Part shown: piece by piece, positions 57,237-64,000 of the stretch | How positions within the stretch are numbered: position 1 is the stretch's first letter | Layout of the letters: each line of letters opens with the position of its first letter | Origin: Halobacteriovorax sp. GB3 | GTDB lineage: Bacteria > Bdellovibrionota > Bacteriovoracia > Bacteriovoracales > Bacteriovoracaceae | NCBI RefSeq assembly: GCF_028649655.1 | Contig: NZ_JAQSLN010000001.1 | Location: 372,001 to 436,000, forward strand | Length of the DNA: 64,000 bases | Reading direction: 5' to 3' | Notes under the pieces: model-generated | Told to the model about the DNA's origin: nothing | Database searches by the model: none | What the model saw: the letters and a program-made list of their open reading frames with translations, nothing else | Made by a program: the position numbers and the translations under genes

Positions 57237-58142
57237 ATGAAGTCGATTGCAAAACTCAATGAATTTGGCGAGAAAGTAGAAAACTCAGCTTTTGAACTCT
57301 TTCGCTCAACTACCGTCAGGCTCTTAAATGGTTTTTTTCTTTTTAAAAAGAGAAAGGGTGAAGTCGTTGCAGGTGCTTCGACTTTCTTCACTCTATTAAG
57401 TTTTGGTCCACTCATTCTTCTTTTAATTTCTCTATTAGGACAACTTTTTGACGATTCGTCACTAGCGCGACAATTCGTTTTAAATGGTATCAACTTGAGC
57501 TTTCCAAAAATTGATCCGTGGATTTTGCGAAATATAGAATATCTCGTCGATGCCCAATTAGGCGCTAAGGGGAACAAAATTATACAAATCCTCTTTTTAT
57601 GTGTGACCTGTATGGGTGTAAGCACGACATTTGTTTTTGGAATTAATACGATCAGTAAAGTTGATCCCGATGGAGGGCTCATTCGCGACGATCTAAAATC
57701 GGCCATCGTAGGACTCTTTGTCGCTCTTTTTCTAGTTGCGCTAGTTGTCCTTTCACAACGTGATGCTATGATTGACTATATTTTAGATACCGGTCTTGGC
57801 CTAGATTTTTTAGCTCCTCTGATTGAATCAAATGTATTCACTTGTTTAATGTCTCTCCTTTTTTTCACTTTCTTTTATAAGTGGAGTGCTTCTATTGCTG
57901 TGTCGATGAAGGATTCTTTCTATGGCGCTATGACTTTCATGTTTTGCTTTATCGTTGGAAAGTCTGGTTATTGGATTTATTTAAAATACTTTAAGGAAGA
58001 TCTCGTCTCTGAGTACGGGCACTTTTATAATTTTATGGTAGCACTCATCTGGGTTTATTTTCTTATGTGTGCTTTCTTTTATGGTGCAAGTGTTGCTTAT
58101 GTGACGAATAAGAAAGTTTATTCAAATAGACGGAGAAAATAA
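57237..58142 (+). CDS. YihY/BrkB family membrane protein
   Basis: A 301-residue inner-membrane protein with about six membrane segments and the family landmarks GASTFFTLLSFGPLILLLISLLGQLF and, in the last third, YNFMVALIWVYFLMCAFFYGASVAYVTNKK. The opening, AGASTFF rather than AAALAYY, shows the usual start of the membrane part. YihY/BrkB proteins were once misnamed RNase BN and their function is unknown. Its last base pairs overlap the multi-TerB gene (TAATG), so the two are coupled. Promoter of possible sigma-28 type lies upstream. Confidence 0.9.
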   Translation: MKSIAKLNEFGEKVENSAFELFRSTTVRLLNGFFLFKKRKGEVVAGASTFFTLLSFGPLILLLISLLGQLFDDSSLARQFVLNGINLSFPKIDPWILRNIEYLVDAQLGAKGNKIIQILFLCVTCMGVSTTFVFGINTISKVDPDGGLIRDDLKSAIVGLFVALFLVALVVLSQRDAMIDYILDTGLGLDFLAPLIESNVFTCLMSLLFFTFFYKWSASIAVSMKDSFYGAMTFMFCFIVGKSGYWIYLKYFKEDLVSEYGHFYNFMVALIWVYFLMCAFFYGASVAYVTNKKVYSNRRRK

Positions 58143-59680
58143 TGATACGTTTTTTACTTTGGGATATGGCCTTTAATCTCTTTAAAATTGATATTAAAGA
58201 AAGACATCGCTATTTAATTGAAAAAAGTAAAAAGATGACTATTGATCTTGGTCGTGGAGTTATTTTTAAATATGGTAAGGCCGACTATGTGAGATTTAGA
58301 GAGCAAGTTGAAAACTTCTCACTCGACATTATTGCATGGTCGCATAGTGAGAATTTGAGATTTCACGCTTATAAGAACGACACCTATATTCCATTTCTTA
58401 TGGTTATGGAGTATGCCAAGAAAACGAATCTCGATTGTCATAGCGTCTTCAAAGAGATTCTTGAAATTTCTCTTTGGGATAAAAGTTATAATACGTGGAG
58501 AGTTCCTATTGTGAATTCCTTTGAATCTAAACTTCTCATTCCAAAGAAAGAGTCGATTGAAATTAAAAAAGATGTTTTAAATGAATTTCACTATGTACGA
58601 GAAGATTATAGCGATGAATTTTCCTTTTTCATGGCCATGGCCACCGCATTACTTGCGGAGGGAAAAGTAGACAAGAAAGAAAAGGAAGTTATCCAATATC
58701 TTTTTTGTGATCATCTAAAATCTCTTAAAAGTAGTGTTAAAGGTCAGTTAAATTATTTACATTATATAACAGGCCGTCATCAACTTTCAAAAGATGAACA
58801 AGAGAAAGTGATGGCCTTCTGCTCAACCCTGATCACTTGTGATGGGGAAATTTCTAAAAAAGAAGTTGCTCTCTTTGAAATTTTTCAAAAGGAATTTCAG
58901 CTTGGGCATGAAGATTTAAAAAACATTAAGCAATACAGTGGCATGTCTATTGAAGATATTTTCTATGGAAGCTCGCCAAAGCTGATAAGTTACGCTCTTT
59001 ACTTTGGATTATTAATCATAGCTTCCGATGATAAAATACACGAAAAAGAACTCTCTCTAATTAAAAAAGTTCACACAATTTGGCAATGCTCTAAAAAAGA
59101 TCGAAATGATGAGGTTTTTCACGCCCTCCTATGGGTAAGGTTCATTGCAAAAAGAGGAATTGAATTACCAAAATTCTATCAAATCATTAAAGACTCGCTC
59201 TTTGTAAATGAGGATATCTTCAATACTGCAAGAGATTTTCTACTTCTTCTTGATGAAGGGGAAGGAGACAAGAGAAGACTTTGGTCAAAGTTTCTTTTAA
59301 AAACTCAAAAATATCTTCCACGTACTTATGAGGTTCAAAGAGATTATAAGACTTATAATGAATTATTATCTTTTTGTACTTTTGCTTTAGAGTACCCCCT
59401 CAAAGAGAAGATGATGGGGCTTATAAAAAAACAAGTCAAAGAGGTTCTCTATCAATTAGATCAAAGTGATATCGAGAAGTATCTTTCAGTTGTCTTTGAT
59501 ATGGTTCTACTTGATGGAAAGGTCGAGCTTCTTGAGGATCAATTTGTGATTGATCTTTGCTGTCACTACGATATTTCAGATGAGCACTTCAGAAGAGAGC
59601 TTTTCTTCTCTTCATTTATCCATTCAAGTCAAATGGTCATCTCTGAATTTATAAATTACTCACTTTTTAAAAAAGTTTAG
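58142..59680 (+). CDS. Multi-domain TerB-like protein
   Basis: A 512-residue cytoplasmic protein with no signal peptide. Four segments show the TerB-like pattern of a helix, an acidic D-(G/D)-x-(I/V) turn and a helix: MATALLAEGKVDKKEKEVIQYLF (about 168-190), FCSTLITCDGEISKKEVALFEIF (about 224-246), GLLIIASDDKIHEKELSLIKKVH (about 291-313) and VFDMVLLDGKVELLEDQFVIDLC (about 456-478). TerB domains occur in tellurite-resistance and stress-related membrane-associated systems; four in one chain is uncommon. It is translationally coupled to the BrkB membrane protein, so the two may work at the membrane. Confidence 0.75.
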   Translation: MIRFLLWDMAFNLFKIDIKERHRYLIEKSKKMTIDLGRGVIFKYGKADYVRFREQVENFSLDIIAWSHSENLRFHAYKNDTYIPFLMVMEYAKKTNLDCHSVFKEILEISLWDKSYNTWRVPIVNSFESKLLIPKKESIEIKKDVLNEFHYVREDYSDEFSFFMAMATALLAEGKVDKKEKEVIQYLFCDHLKSLKSSVKGQLNYLHYITGRHQLSKDEQEKVMAFCSTLITCDGEISKKEVALFEIFQKEFQLGHEDLKNIKQYSGMSIEDIFYGSSPKLISYALYFGLLIIASDDKIHEKELSLIKKVHTIWQCSKKDRNDEVFHALLWVRFIAKRGIELPKFYQIIKDSLFVNEDIFNTARDFLLLLDEGEGDKRRLWSKFLLKTQKYLPRTYEVQRDYKTYNELLSFCTFALEYPLKEKMMGLIKKQVKEVLYQLDQSDIEKYLSVVFDMVLLDGKVELLEDQFVIDLCCHYDISDEHFRRELFFSSFIHSSQMVISEFINYSLFKKV

Positions 59681-59728
59681 TGTAACAATTTATGAATTAG
59701 GCTCACAGATTATAAAGTGAGGAAATAT

Positions 59729-60310
59729 ATGCTCTGTAAGGTCTTGATTTTTATTGTTTTTTTGATGGCACAAGTAAGTTTTGCTAGTGAGTATAAGAAA
59801 GCGACATTCGCCGGTGGTTGTTTTTGGTGTATGGAGCCTCCCTTTGACAAGCTGACTGGAGTTGTCTCTACCACGTCTGGCTACATTGGTGGGACCATGA
59901 AAAACCCAACTTATCGCGACGTCTCTGCCGGACATAGTGGTCATACTGAAGCAGTAGAAGTTCTCTACGATCCAAAAAAAATTTCTTACGATGAACTATT
60001 AAAGGTCTTTTGGCGCAATATTAATCCAACGACTAAGGATCAGCAATTTGTCGATATTGGCCCACAATATAGAACGGGTATTTTTTATCATGATGATTTT
60101 CAAAAAGACCTCGCCTTGAAATCAAAAGAGGAACTTGAAAAGAAGAAGATCTTTGGAAAGAAAATTGTCACTGAGATTACAAAGGCAACAACATTTTGGC
60201 CTGCAGAAAAGTACCATCAAGATTACTATATTAAAAATCCTGTACGCTATAAGTTTTATCGCTGGAATTCTGGGAGAGACCAGTATTTAGATAAGATCTG
60301 GAAAAAATAA
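59729..60310 (+). CDS. msrA: Peptide methionine sulfoxide reductase MsrA, exported
   Basis: A 193-residue enzyme that reduces methionine-S-sulfoxide in proteins. The catalytic motif is ATFAGGCFWCMEPPFDKLTGVVSTTSGYIGG with Cys in GCFW; HTEAVEVLYDPKKISYDELLKVFWRNINPT, DQQFVDIGPQYRTGIF and KYHQDYYIKNP are all typical. The N-terminus MLCKVLIFIVFLMAQVSFASEY is a signal peptide, so it acts in the periplasm. The start was set at the ATG at 59729 (GAGG six bases upstream), not the GTG at 59717. Its stop is adjacent to the convergent hydrolase stop with no gap. Confidence 0.95.
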   Translation: MLCKVLIFIVFLMAQVSFASEYKKATFAGGCFWCMEPPFDKLTGVVSTTSGYIGGTMKNPTYRDVSAGHSGHTEAVEVLYDPKKISYDELLKVFWRNINPTTKDQQFVDIGPQYRTGIFYHDDFQKDLALKSKEELEKKKIFGKKIVTEITKATTFWPAEKYHQDYYIKNPVRYKFYRWNSGRDQYLDKIWKK

Positions 60311-60925
60311 TTACTTAATAAATTTTTGAATCTCTTTGACCGCTTCATCTAGATGTTGATCAAGTGTATGGCCAGATTTTACTCGAGGTTTTAAGCTATG
60401 ATCACCATCTTCTAGCCAATGAATTTTGATTTTCTTCGATAGGTTATATTGGAGTACTTCCTCTTTATTACCCATAGAATCTCTTGTTCCTTGGAGTATC
60501 AGTGTTTTCTTTTTAAAATCTTCAAGATGAGCGATGCGATCATTAGGTTCTTTGCCTGGAGCATGAAAGGGAAAACCTAAACAGATAATTCCTTTTACCA
60601 TTGATAGATCTTCCAAAAGGGTGGCCATTCTTCCTCCCATGGACTTCCCTCCAATATAGAGATTTTTGTCTTTAAACAAAGTTATAGCATCCATCCAAGT
60701 CTGGAGAAGTACTTTCTTTGTATTAGGCGGTCTCTTTTTTCCATTGTGTCGTCTTTCATTCATATAGGGGAATTCAAAGCGAACAACTGTAATATCCTTT
60801 TGGACAAGTTTTTCGACGATTTGATTCATCCAGTCACTATCCATTGGTGCACCTGCTCCATGGGCCAAGATAAAATAATTTTGATTACTCTTCTTTCCAT
60901 CGATTAACAGGTCTTTTTTATTCAT
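60311..60925 (-). CDS. Alpha/beta hydrolase, KANL3/TEX30-like
   Basis: A 204-residue alpha/beta hydrolase. YFILAHGAGAPMDSDWMNQIVEKL gives the oxyanion-hole strand; YIGGKSMGGRMATLL the nucleophile elbow (Ser in KSMGG); LILQGTRDSMGN the acid; WLEDGDHSLKP the catalytic His. The order and the FEFPYMNERR motif match the KANL3/TEX30 (PF20408) family, of unknown substrate. No signal peptide is present. RBS GGAG precedes the ATG. It is divergent from the CobW-like gene. Confidence 0.88.
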   Translation of the reverse strand: MNKKDLLIDGKKSNQNYFILAHGAGAPMDSDWMNQIVEKLVQKDITVVRFEFPYMNERRHNGKKRPPNTKKVLLQTWMDAITLFKDKNLYIGGKSMGGRMATLLEDLSMVKGIICLGFPFHAPGKEPNDRIAHLEDFKKKTLILQGTRDSMGNKEEVLQYNLSKKIKIHWLEDGDHSLKPRVKSGHTLDQHLDEAVKEIQKFIK

Positions 60926-60992
60926 TGTTGCTCCAAATTTGTATATAATGACTCATACTATAAAATATTATGAAATAAGAAAAGAGTCCTCC

Positions 60993-62222
60993 ATGATTTC
61001 ACTTACTCTTGTCGTTGGTTTTTTAGGATCGGGAAAAACGACACTCATCAATCAACTTATTCAATCCTTTCCAAAGAAATATGCCATCATCGAAAATGAA
61101 TTTGGTGAAATGAATATTGATGAGAAGATATTAGAAAGTGATCAACAAGTTGTTTTCGATATTAGTGATGGTTGCCTTTGTTGTTCAGTTAAAGGTGATT
61201 TGGTAATTAATCTAAAAAGAATCCTTGATAAAATTGAAGATGTTAATCACATTTTTATTGAAGCAACAGGAGTGGCAGAACCTGGTCCTATTGTTGAGAC
61301 TTTACTCGCGAGTGATTTTTTCAAAGAGAAATTTCTTTTAACATCAGTGATTAGCGTTATAGAGAAAGAGAGTTTCTTAAAAAATAGACATGGAGAATTT
61401 TCTAATCTTTTTAAATCTCAATTAGCTTTTTCTGATATTATCTATTTTTCTAAAAGCTGGGATCATCATATTAATCAGGCAAAAGATTTTATCAAGCAAA
61501 TTAACCCTCAGGCTAATTTCTTTGATTCTATTGAAGGACTCGATTTTAATCAAAGTTACCTCGATCACAAATGGCATGTGGCCAAAGAAGTCGAAACTTA
61601 TCCTTTCTCTACATTCTATGCTCTTTCATGCCGTGATGATGTAAAAATTGAATTCAAAGAGAATACGAAGGGTTGTTTTATTCCTCTAGCGAATAACCAT
61701 CAGACGAATATTGATGAATCAAAAAAGATCTTCAGTTACTCGGCCGAAAAGGCGCAAGATGAATTAGTCGAGCTGGATCATCTCTATCAATTTAACGCTA
61801 AAGCTTATCAAGTTGACACGGAAAATTTTAGCGAGATACTACTGGCCCTAGGCCATCATGTAGACTTTGAGCTTGAAAATGCCGAAGTTCTCTCACAGCA
61901 CGAGTTTTTAAAAAAGAGCTCGCTCATCATGTTTTTAGGGTCGTGTTCCTTTGAAATAGAAGGAGAGATTGATTTAGAGAAGTTTCAACTCTTTCTCAAT
62001 TACACAATGATGCAATATGGAGACAATCTCTTGCGTTGTAAGGGGATTATTAATGTCTCTAAGGATCGTTCACTTCTTTTTCAAGGGGTTTATAACTCTT
62101 TTGATATTCAATTATTTGAAGGGGAGAGACCTTTAAAATCACAATTTGTTTTTATTGGTAAACACCTCCGTTCTGAAGTTCTAGAGCAAGGGCTTCTCAA
62201 TTGTCGAAAGGATTCCCAGTGA
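60993..62222 (+). CDS. CobW/COG0523-type GTPase
   Basis: A 409-residue G3E-family metal chaperone. VVGFLGSGKTTLINQLI is the P-loop; DGCLCCSVKGDLV carries the CxCC metal motif (Cys61, 63, 64); HIFIEATGVAEPGPIVETL is the Walker B-like switch. A CobW_C domain follows, with RCKGIINVSKDRSLLFQGVYNSFDI. No His-rich tail is present. Such proteins deliver zinc or other metals to target enzymes using GTP. The start was set at the ATG at 60993; the longer frame from 60939 is unlikely. It overlaps rlmC by four bases, so the product may support a metal need of the operon, or be carried there by chance. Confidence 0.9.
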   Translation: MISLTLVVGFLGSGKTTLINQLIQSFPKKYAIIENEFGEMNIDEKILESDQQVVFDISDGCLCCSVKGDLVINLKRILDKIEDVNHIFIEATGVAEPGPIVETLLASDFFKEKFLLTSVISVIEKESFLKNRHGEFSNLFKSQLAFSDIIYFSKSWDHHINQAKDFIKQINPQANFFDSIEGLDFNQSYLDHKWHVAKEVETYPFSTFYALSCRDDVKIEFKENTKGCFIPLANNHQTNIDESKKIFSYSAEKAQDELVELDHLYQFNAKAYQVDTENFSEILLALGHHVDFELENAEVLSQHEFLKKSSLIMFLGSCSFEIEGEIDLEKFQLFLNYTMMQYGDNLLRCKGIINVSKDRSLLFQGVYNSFDIQLFEGERPLKSQFVFIGKHLRSEVLEQGLLNCRKDSQ

Positions 62223-63355
62223 GCTCTTGTCATCATTATGAAGAAAGTTATTGTCGCTCATGCCAGTTAATAGGTAAGGAGTATCAATTAGGTTTAAAAG
62301 AAAAAGTGTATCACTGGCGCTCCCTTTTGGAAATTGACTCTAATTTAATAGAAGAGGTTTTCTATCCCAAAGAACCGCTAGGTGGAAGAAATAAGGCGAA
62401 GATCATGGTCGGTGGAAGCGTTGAATTTCCACGATTTGGCTTTCCTGATCCTGAGAACTTCAAAAAAGTTCGCCCGCTTGAAAATTGCCCGCTCTATTTG
62501 CAAGGAATGAATAATATTTATCCCGTTTTAAAGGAGCTCGTTCGTTCATATCAACTTACTCCCTATAATGTAGAGCTAAAAAAAGGTGAGTTGAAATATA
62601 TTATTTTCTATCAATCAGAAAGTACGAATGAGAAATATTTGAAGTTCATTGTTCGATCAAAAGAATCATTAGATCGTTTGAAAAAAGCACTTCCATTTTT
62701 AAAAGAAAATATTAGTCAACTCAAAGTCGTCTCAGCTTCTCTACAGCCCGAGCATAAAGCTATTTTAGAAGGGGAAGAGGAGATATTTCTTACTGATACT
62801 ACGAGAATAAATAATAGAATGAATGATCTTGAACTTCCGATTTCAACGAGAAGTTTTTTTCAGGTAACAAGTGAAGTTGCTTCCAAACTTTATCTTTCTG
62901 TACAAGAGCGAATGAGCGAATGCGACTACGCTCTGGATCTTTTTTGTGGAGTGGGAGGTTTTAGCTTTCATCTTGCTAAAAAGGCTAAAAAGGTTTTTGG
63001 AGTTGAGCTTTCTAAAGATGCTATTGAATGTGCAAAAGATGCTGTTAAAAAAAATAACCTTTCTCACATTGATTTTCTCGCTAAAGATGCCTACGATTTT
63101 TTAAAAGAGCAGAGACCTAAAATCGATACGCTTGTTGTTAATCCTCCTAGACGAGGACTGGGTGAAAAATTATGTCGCTTAGTCGAAGAATTTGAGGCAA
63201 ATGAAATCTTTTACTCTAGTTGTAATCCAGAGACATTGAATAAAGATCTTTTACTCCTTAGCAAATATGAAGTTATTTGGGCAAGACCATTCGATATGTT
63301 TCCTTATACGAATCATCTCGAGTTCTTAGTTCATTTAAAAAGGATAGAGGTTTAG
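62219..63355 (+). CDS. rlmC: 23S rRNA (uracil-C5) methyltransferase, RlmC-like
   Basis: A 378-residue TrmA/RumA-family enzyme. The N-terminal cysteines MSSCHHYEESYCRSCQ and a later ENCPLYLQ form the iron-sulfur site seen in RlmC/RlmD. The C-terminal part has DLFCGVGGFSFHLAKKAKKVFGVELSKDAIECAKDA, VVNPPRRGLG and the catalytic YSSCNPETLNKDL. The lack of an N-terminal TRAM domain favours RlmC (U747) over RlmD. The start was set at the GTG at 62219 (AAGGA six bases upstream), overlapping the CobW stop by GTGA. Next gene follows after three bases. Confidence 0.9.
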   Translation: MSSCHHYEESYCRSCQLIGKEYQLGLKEKVYHWRSLLEIDSNLIEEVFYPKEPLGGRNKAKIMVGGSVEFPRFGFPDPENFKKVRPLENCPLYLQGMNNIYPVLKELVRSYQLTPYNVELKKGELKYIIFYQSESTNEKYLKFIVRSKESLDRLKKALPFLKENISQLKVVSASLQPEHKAILEGEEEIFLTDTTRINNRMNDLELPISTRSFFQVTSEVASKLYLSVQERMSECDYALDLFCGVGGFSFHLAKKAKKVFGVELSKDAIECAKDAVKKNNLSHIDFLAKDAYDFLKEQRPKIDTLVVNPPRRGLGEKLCRLVEEFEANEIFYSSCNPETLNKDLLLLSKYEVIWARPFDMFPYTNHLEFLVHLKRIEV

Positions 63356-63358
63356 AGT

Positions 63359-64000
63359 ATGCTAAGAAATTTCTTTGCTTCAATTGTTTGGAGAAACAGC
63401 GGTAGAAAGGCCTTTCAGTCTATTTATAAGGAGGCCCTTCGCTCGAAAACGTATTTAAAATATATTGAAAAAGTGCATGGCAGAGATTCTTTTTGCTATA
63501 ATATGCTCTCTAAGAATCAATACGAAGAATTTATCGCACAAATTAAATCTCTAGAGAATACTAAAGATAAAGTCGCCCTAGATATTGGTTGTGGTCCAGG
63601 TCTTATGGCCCAAGCATTACAAGAAAAATATTTTAAGAGAGTTATTGGTCTCGATTTTTGTGAAAAAATATTTATTGATCAAAGTGACAAACTTGTTTTG
63701 GTTGAGTCAAATATCGAGATGATGCGTTTAGAAAAAGAAAGTTTCGATTTTATCTATTGTATCGATTCTTTTTATCATTTACGAAATCCAAAAAAGGCCC
63801 TGAATAAAATTTTAAATTCCTTAAAAAAAGATGGTCTCTTTGTCCTTTTTTATAGCTTTACAGGTGAAAGTAAAATGGCCCCCATGCTTAAGTCTTGGGG
63901 GGTTGAGGGAAAGGTTGATATTGTCGATTTTACTGATGATGATCTCTCTTTTTGGAAATCTTCAAAGCAGGCATTGAATAAGTTTGAGCAAGACTTTTAC
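63359..64000 (+). CDS. SAM-dependent methyltransferase, partial
   Basis: The first 214 codons of a gene that runs off the window. Motif I is VALDIGCGPGLMAQALQEKY, the acidic motif VIGLDFCEKIF, and the post-I region FDFIYCIDSFYHLRNPKKALNKILNSLKKDGLFVLFY is typical of the Methyltransf_11 group. It begins three bases after rlmC, so it belongs to the CobW-RlmC operon. The substrate is unknown and the C-terminus is missing. Confidence 0.85.
   Translation, partial: MLRNFFASIVWRNSGRKAFQSIYKEALRSKTYLKYIEKVHGRDSFCYNMLSKNQYEEFIAQIKSLENTKDKVALDIGCGPGLMAQALQEKYFKRVIGLDFCEKIFIDQSDKLVLVESNIEMMRLEKESFDFIYCIDSFYHLRNPKKALNKILNSLKKDGLFVLFYSFTGESKMAPMLKSWGVEGKVDIVDFTDDDLSFWKSSKQALNKFEQDFY

Overview
The window is AT-rich, tightly packed bacterial chromosome with no rRNA, tRNA, CRISPR array, insertion sequence or prophage that I can recognise. 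The gene content suggests a low-GC Bdellovibrionota predator of the Bacteriovorax/Halobacteriovorax kind. The pointers are a TIGR02147-family regulator, many short secreted proteins with HExxH or trypsin-like active sites, frequent TTG/GTG starts, and a Gram-negative envelope (Tsx-like and DUF481-like barrels, lipoproteins, a chaperone-usher pilus). This assignment is inference; there is no marker such as 16S here.

Layout. 1-7.4 kb: a GC-rich double hairpin at the edge, an acidic secreted protein, a divergent protein-kinase-like gene, a secreted protein ending in a RAP domain, small GIY-YIG and HNH nucleases, an ABC-F ATPase and a hybrid histidine kinase. 7.6-13.4 kb: a symporter/aldehyde dehydrogenase/sigma-factor operon facing a second symporter with a TetR gene beside it. 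13.5-19.7 kb: exported PIMT, YbaK-domain protein, metalloprotease-like lipoprotein, Tsx-like porin plus adenine deaminase (purine salvage), a methyltransferase and a zinc-ribbon protein. 19.8-27.5 kb: GltB-like flavoprotein, TSUP transporter, LysR regulator, phytase-like esterase, then an Oma1-like M48 protease with three tandem AIM24 paralogues. 27.5-36.3 kb: secreted serine protease and metzincin-like protease, then a chaperone-usher pilus operon with a sigma-54 promoter, and across a marC gene a second sigma-54 promoter driving an unknown exported protein. 36.5-50.9 kb: a pair of related HTH regulators, methyltransferase, hydrolase, SRPBCC, MFS, U32 peptidase, two GSTs, CoA transferase, LysE exporter, DUF481 barrel, and a TIGR02147 regulator with a secreted metzincin-like protein. 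51-64 kb: a large exported Lys/Pro-rich protein, RlmN, barrel-like lipoprotein, a zinc metallopeptidase/ATP-grasp pair, BrkB plus multi-TerB protein, exported MsrA, hydrolase, a CobW-type GTPase/RlmC/methyltransferase operon cut by the window end.

How it works together. Several genes fit a predator living on prey contents: secreted proteases, nucleobase salvage, symporters and exporters, and envelope protein repair (PIMT and MsrA both carry export signals). The most structured regulation is around the pilus. The sigma-54 promoter, a shared TTTTAGACA-type repeat, a terminator that holds the next start codon in its loop, a second hairpin before the chaperone, and TTG starts for the assembly genes together suggest stepped expression, with much pilin and little usher.

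Two genome-scale habits also stand out: most convergent gene pairs overlap at their stop codons, and at least five genes have a promoter placed so that the transcript would begin at or next to the start codon (leaderless candidates). CDS starts were moved from the longest frame wherever a ribosome binding site, signal peptide or promoter favoured another codon; this is stated in each entry.
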